DNA from: Actinomycetota bacterium
GTDB lineage: Bacteria > Actinomycetota > Actinomycetes > UBA12327
Assembly (NCBI GenBank): GCA_003529305.1
Contig: DPWC01000220.1
Location: 1 to 6,507, forward strand
Length of the DNA stretch: 6,507 bases
Direction: 5' to 3'
Under the pieces are notes generated by a model, which saw only the letters and a program-made list of their open reading frames with translations, made no database searches and had not been told where the DNA came from. Position 1 is the stretch's first letter. Each line of letters begins with the position of its first letter. The position numbers were made by a program, and so were the translations under genes. Below are positions 5,891-6,507 of the stretch, in pieces.

Positions 5891-6074
5891 ATCGACCCTC
5901 CGGAGCACGAAACTCTTGTGAGAAATGGGGTTTTTGGGGCATTTGGGGCTTATGGGGACCATGTGGCGACCGTGCCGCCCGTGCTTGCGATGCCCCCTGT
6001 CAGTGGGGCGACCTAGCGTGCGCCATGTCGGGAAACCGACCGGTCACTCAGTGCCAGAACAGGAGAGCGAGCCC
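5891..6074 (+). other. Divergent intergenic region upstream of the Cys-rich protein gene
   Basis: The gap between the two divergent genes is 417 bases. Its left part holds the riboswitch and promoter of the minus-strand operon. The rest holds the TGGGG array and then about 115 bases before the next start. A TAGCGT at 6014-6019 could be a -10 box for the + strand gene, but no good -35 lies 16-18 bases before it. A short palindrome GACCGGTC lies at 6038-6045. I see no gene here. Confidence 0.5.
5926..5957. repeat. Four TGGGG tracts at an exact 9-bp period; MraZ-box-like operator candidate
   Basis: TGGGG occurs at 5926, 5935, 5944 and 5953, each copy followed by a different A/T-rich four bases (TTTT, CATT, CTTA). 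The period is exactly nine. This fits the published Escherichia coli MraZ operator pattern of TGGG direct repeats separated by five bases, with one repeat more than the usual three. It also fits a four-tract G-quadruplex with three five-base loops. The array lies 35 bp beyond the -35 box of the minus-strand operon and about 120 bp before the + strand Cys-rich gene. No mraZ gene is in the window, so the operator reading is inference. Confidence 0.6.
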
Positions 6075-6410
6075 GTGAATCAGCACCCCCGCACCACCTC
6101 CGCACCGGTGAACCATGCCGCCACCTCGTGGGCCACAGCAACAGCAGAGTCGGCCGACGCCTCGGGTCGCGACGCCGCCGCCCGGGCCCGCGCGCGCACT
6201 GAGGACCCCGCGCTGCGGGTGGATTGCTACGGCTGCACCGCACGCCCCCACGCGTGCGGCGACTGCGTGGTCACCTTCCTCCTGGGCGCGCCACCGGCAG
6301 GAGTCCACTTGGCTGCCGACGAGCAGGTGGCGCTCGAGGTGCTAGCTGACGCCGGTTTGGTTCCGACATTGCAGTACCGACTCCACGCGGTTCCCGATCC
6401 CACCGTCTAG
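6075..6410 (+). CDS. Small CxxC-x6-CxxC protein, conserved actinobacterial hypothetical
   Basis: A 111-residue protein with no signal peptide or membrane segment. Residues 1-45 are low-complexity, Ala/Thr/Arg-rich and probably disordered. The core (about 48-105) begins VDCYGCTARPHACGDCVV, with Cys51, Cys54, Cys61 and Cys64 placed to bind zinc or possibly an iron-sulfur cluster, followed by FLLGAPPAG and a helix ending LADAGLVP. I recall short actinobacterial hypotheticals with the same CxDCVV and LADAGLVP signatures near NlpC/P60 genes, but know no function. The GTG at 6075 is chosen because AGGAG (6061-6065) lies nine bases before it. The frame is open back to 5925, but that extension would translate the TGGGG array. 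It precedes the exonuclease-like gene by 21 bases, so the two may be co-transcribed. A cytoplasmic regulatory or metal-binding role is a guess. Confidence 0.75.
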   Translation: MNQHPRTTSAPVNHAATSWATATAESADASGRDAAARARARTEDPALRVDCYGCTARPHACGDCVVTFLLGAPPAGVHLAADEQVALEVLADAGLVPTLQYRLHAVPDPTV

Positions 6411-6431
6411 TTCTTCCTCCATTGGCCACCG

Positions 6432-6507
6432 GTGCGCGCACCTGAGCAACTGACCCTGGCTGATGTGGGCCTGCCACTCTCCGAGGCAACTTTCGTCGTC
6501 GTGGATC
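6432..6507 (+). CDS. 5' end of a probable DEDD/DnaQ-like exonuclease gene (partial)
   Basis: A GTG at 6432 opens a frame that runs off the window after 25 codons, reading MRAPEQLTLADVGLPLSEATFVVVD. The ending ATFVVVD is typical of the first exonuclease motif (usually [FV]VVDxETTG) of the DnaQ/epsilon 3'-5' exonuclease family, whose first catalytic Asp would be the last residue seen here. In mycobacteria a DnaQ-UvrC-like fusion gene lies, as I recall, divergently next to the NlpC/P60 and pimB' genes, which supports the identification. No clear ribosome-binding site is seen; coupling to the Cys-rich gene 21 bases upstream is possible, and a GTG at 6465 is an alternative start. A UvrC-type nuclease domain further on cannot be assessed. 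Confidence 0.65.
   Translation, partial: MRAPEQLTLADVGLPLSEATFVVVD

Noticed and set aside
6038..6045. GACCGGTC palindrome as an operator
   Set aside because: An 8-bp palindrome is frequent in high-GC DNA; there is no second copy or other support.
5925..6074. N-terminal extension of the Cys-rich protein
   Set aside because: It would translate the TGGGG array into a G-L-G-H-type repeat, and the GTG at 6075 has a proper AGGAG upstream.

Overview
The window is high-GC DNA with strong G/C bias at third codon positions and frequent GTG starts. It encodes a mannosyltransferase of phosphatidylinositol mannoside (PIM) synthesis. Together these point to an Actinomycetota chromosome. The order PimB' - membrane metallopeptidase or hypothetical - NlpC/P60 hydrolase, followed divergently by a DnaQ-type exonuclease gene, resembles as I remember it the Mycobacterium tuberculosis Rv2188c-Rv2191 neighbourhood. 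I cannot name the genus.

Left part (1-2070, + strand): the probable last codons of an upstream gene are followed by a perfect 11-bp hairpin. Then comes a tight three-gene unit: two tandem Flp/Fap-type pilin precursors and a polytopic membrane protein that looks like an uncharacterised GT-C-fold glycosyltransferase relative. The gaps are 7 and 12 bases, so the three are probably co-transcribed and belong to a Tad/Flp pilus locus that continues to the left.

Central part (2067-5890, - strand): an envelope operon read right to left. A promoter (TTGAGC-N17-TAGGGT) drives a leader carrying a well-conserved cyclic-di-AMP (ydaO/yuaA) riboswitch. Next come a secreted coiled-coil NlpC/P60 peptidoglycan hydrolase, an overlapping membrane-anchored HExxH metallopeptidase, and PimB'. 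The last codon of pimB' and the last codon of the + strand membrane-protein gene interlock in a 4-base convergent overlap.

Right part (5891-6507, + strand): the divergent intergenic region holds four TGGGG tracts at an exact 9-bp period. They match the MraZ operator layout and also a four-tract G-quadruplex pattern. Downstream are a small protein with a CxxC-x6-CxxC knuckle and the first 25 codons of a probable DEDD/DnaQ-like exonuclease, cut by the window edge.

The most noteworthy points are the riboswitch heading an operon that includes PIM synthesis, and the MraZ-box-like array just upstream of that operon's promoter. No mobile element, CRISPR array, rRNA or tRNA gene was seen.
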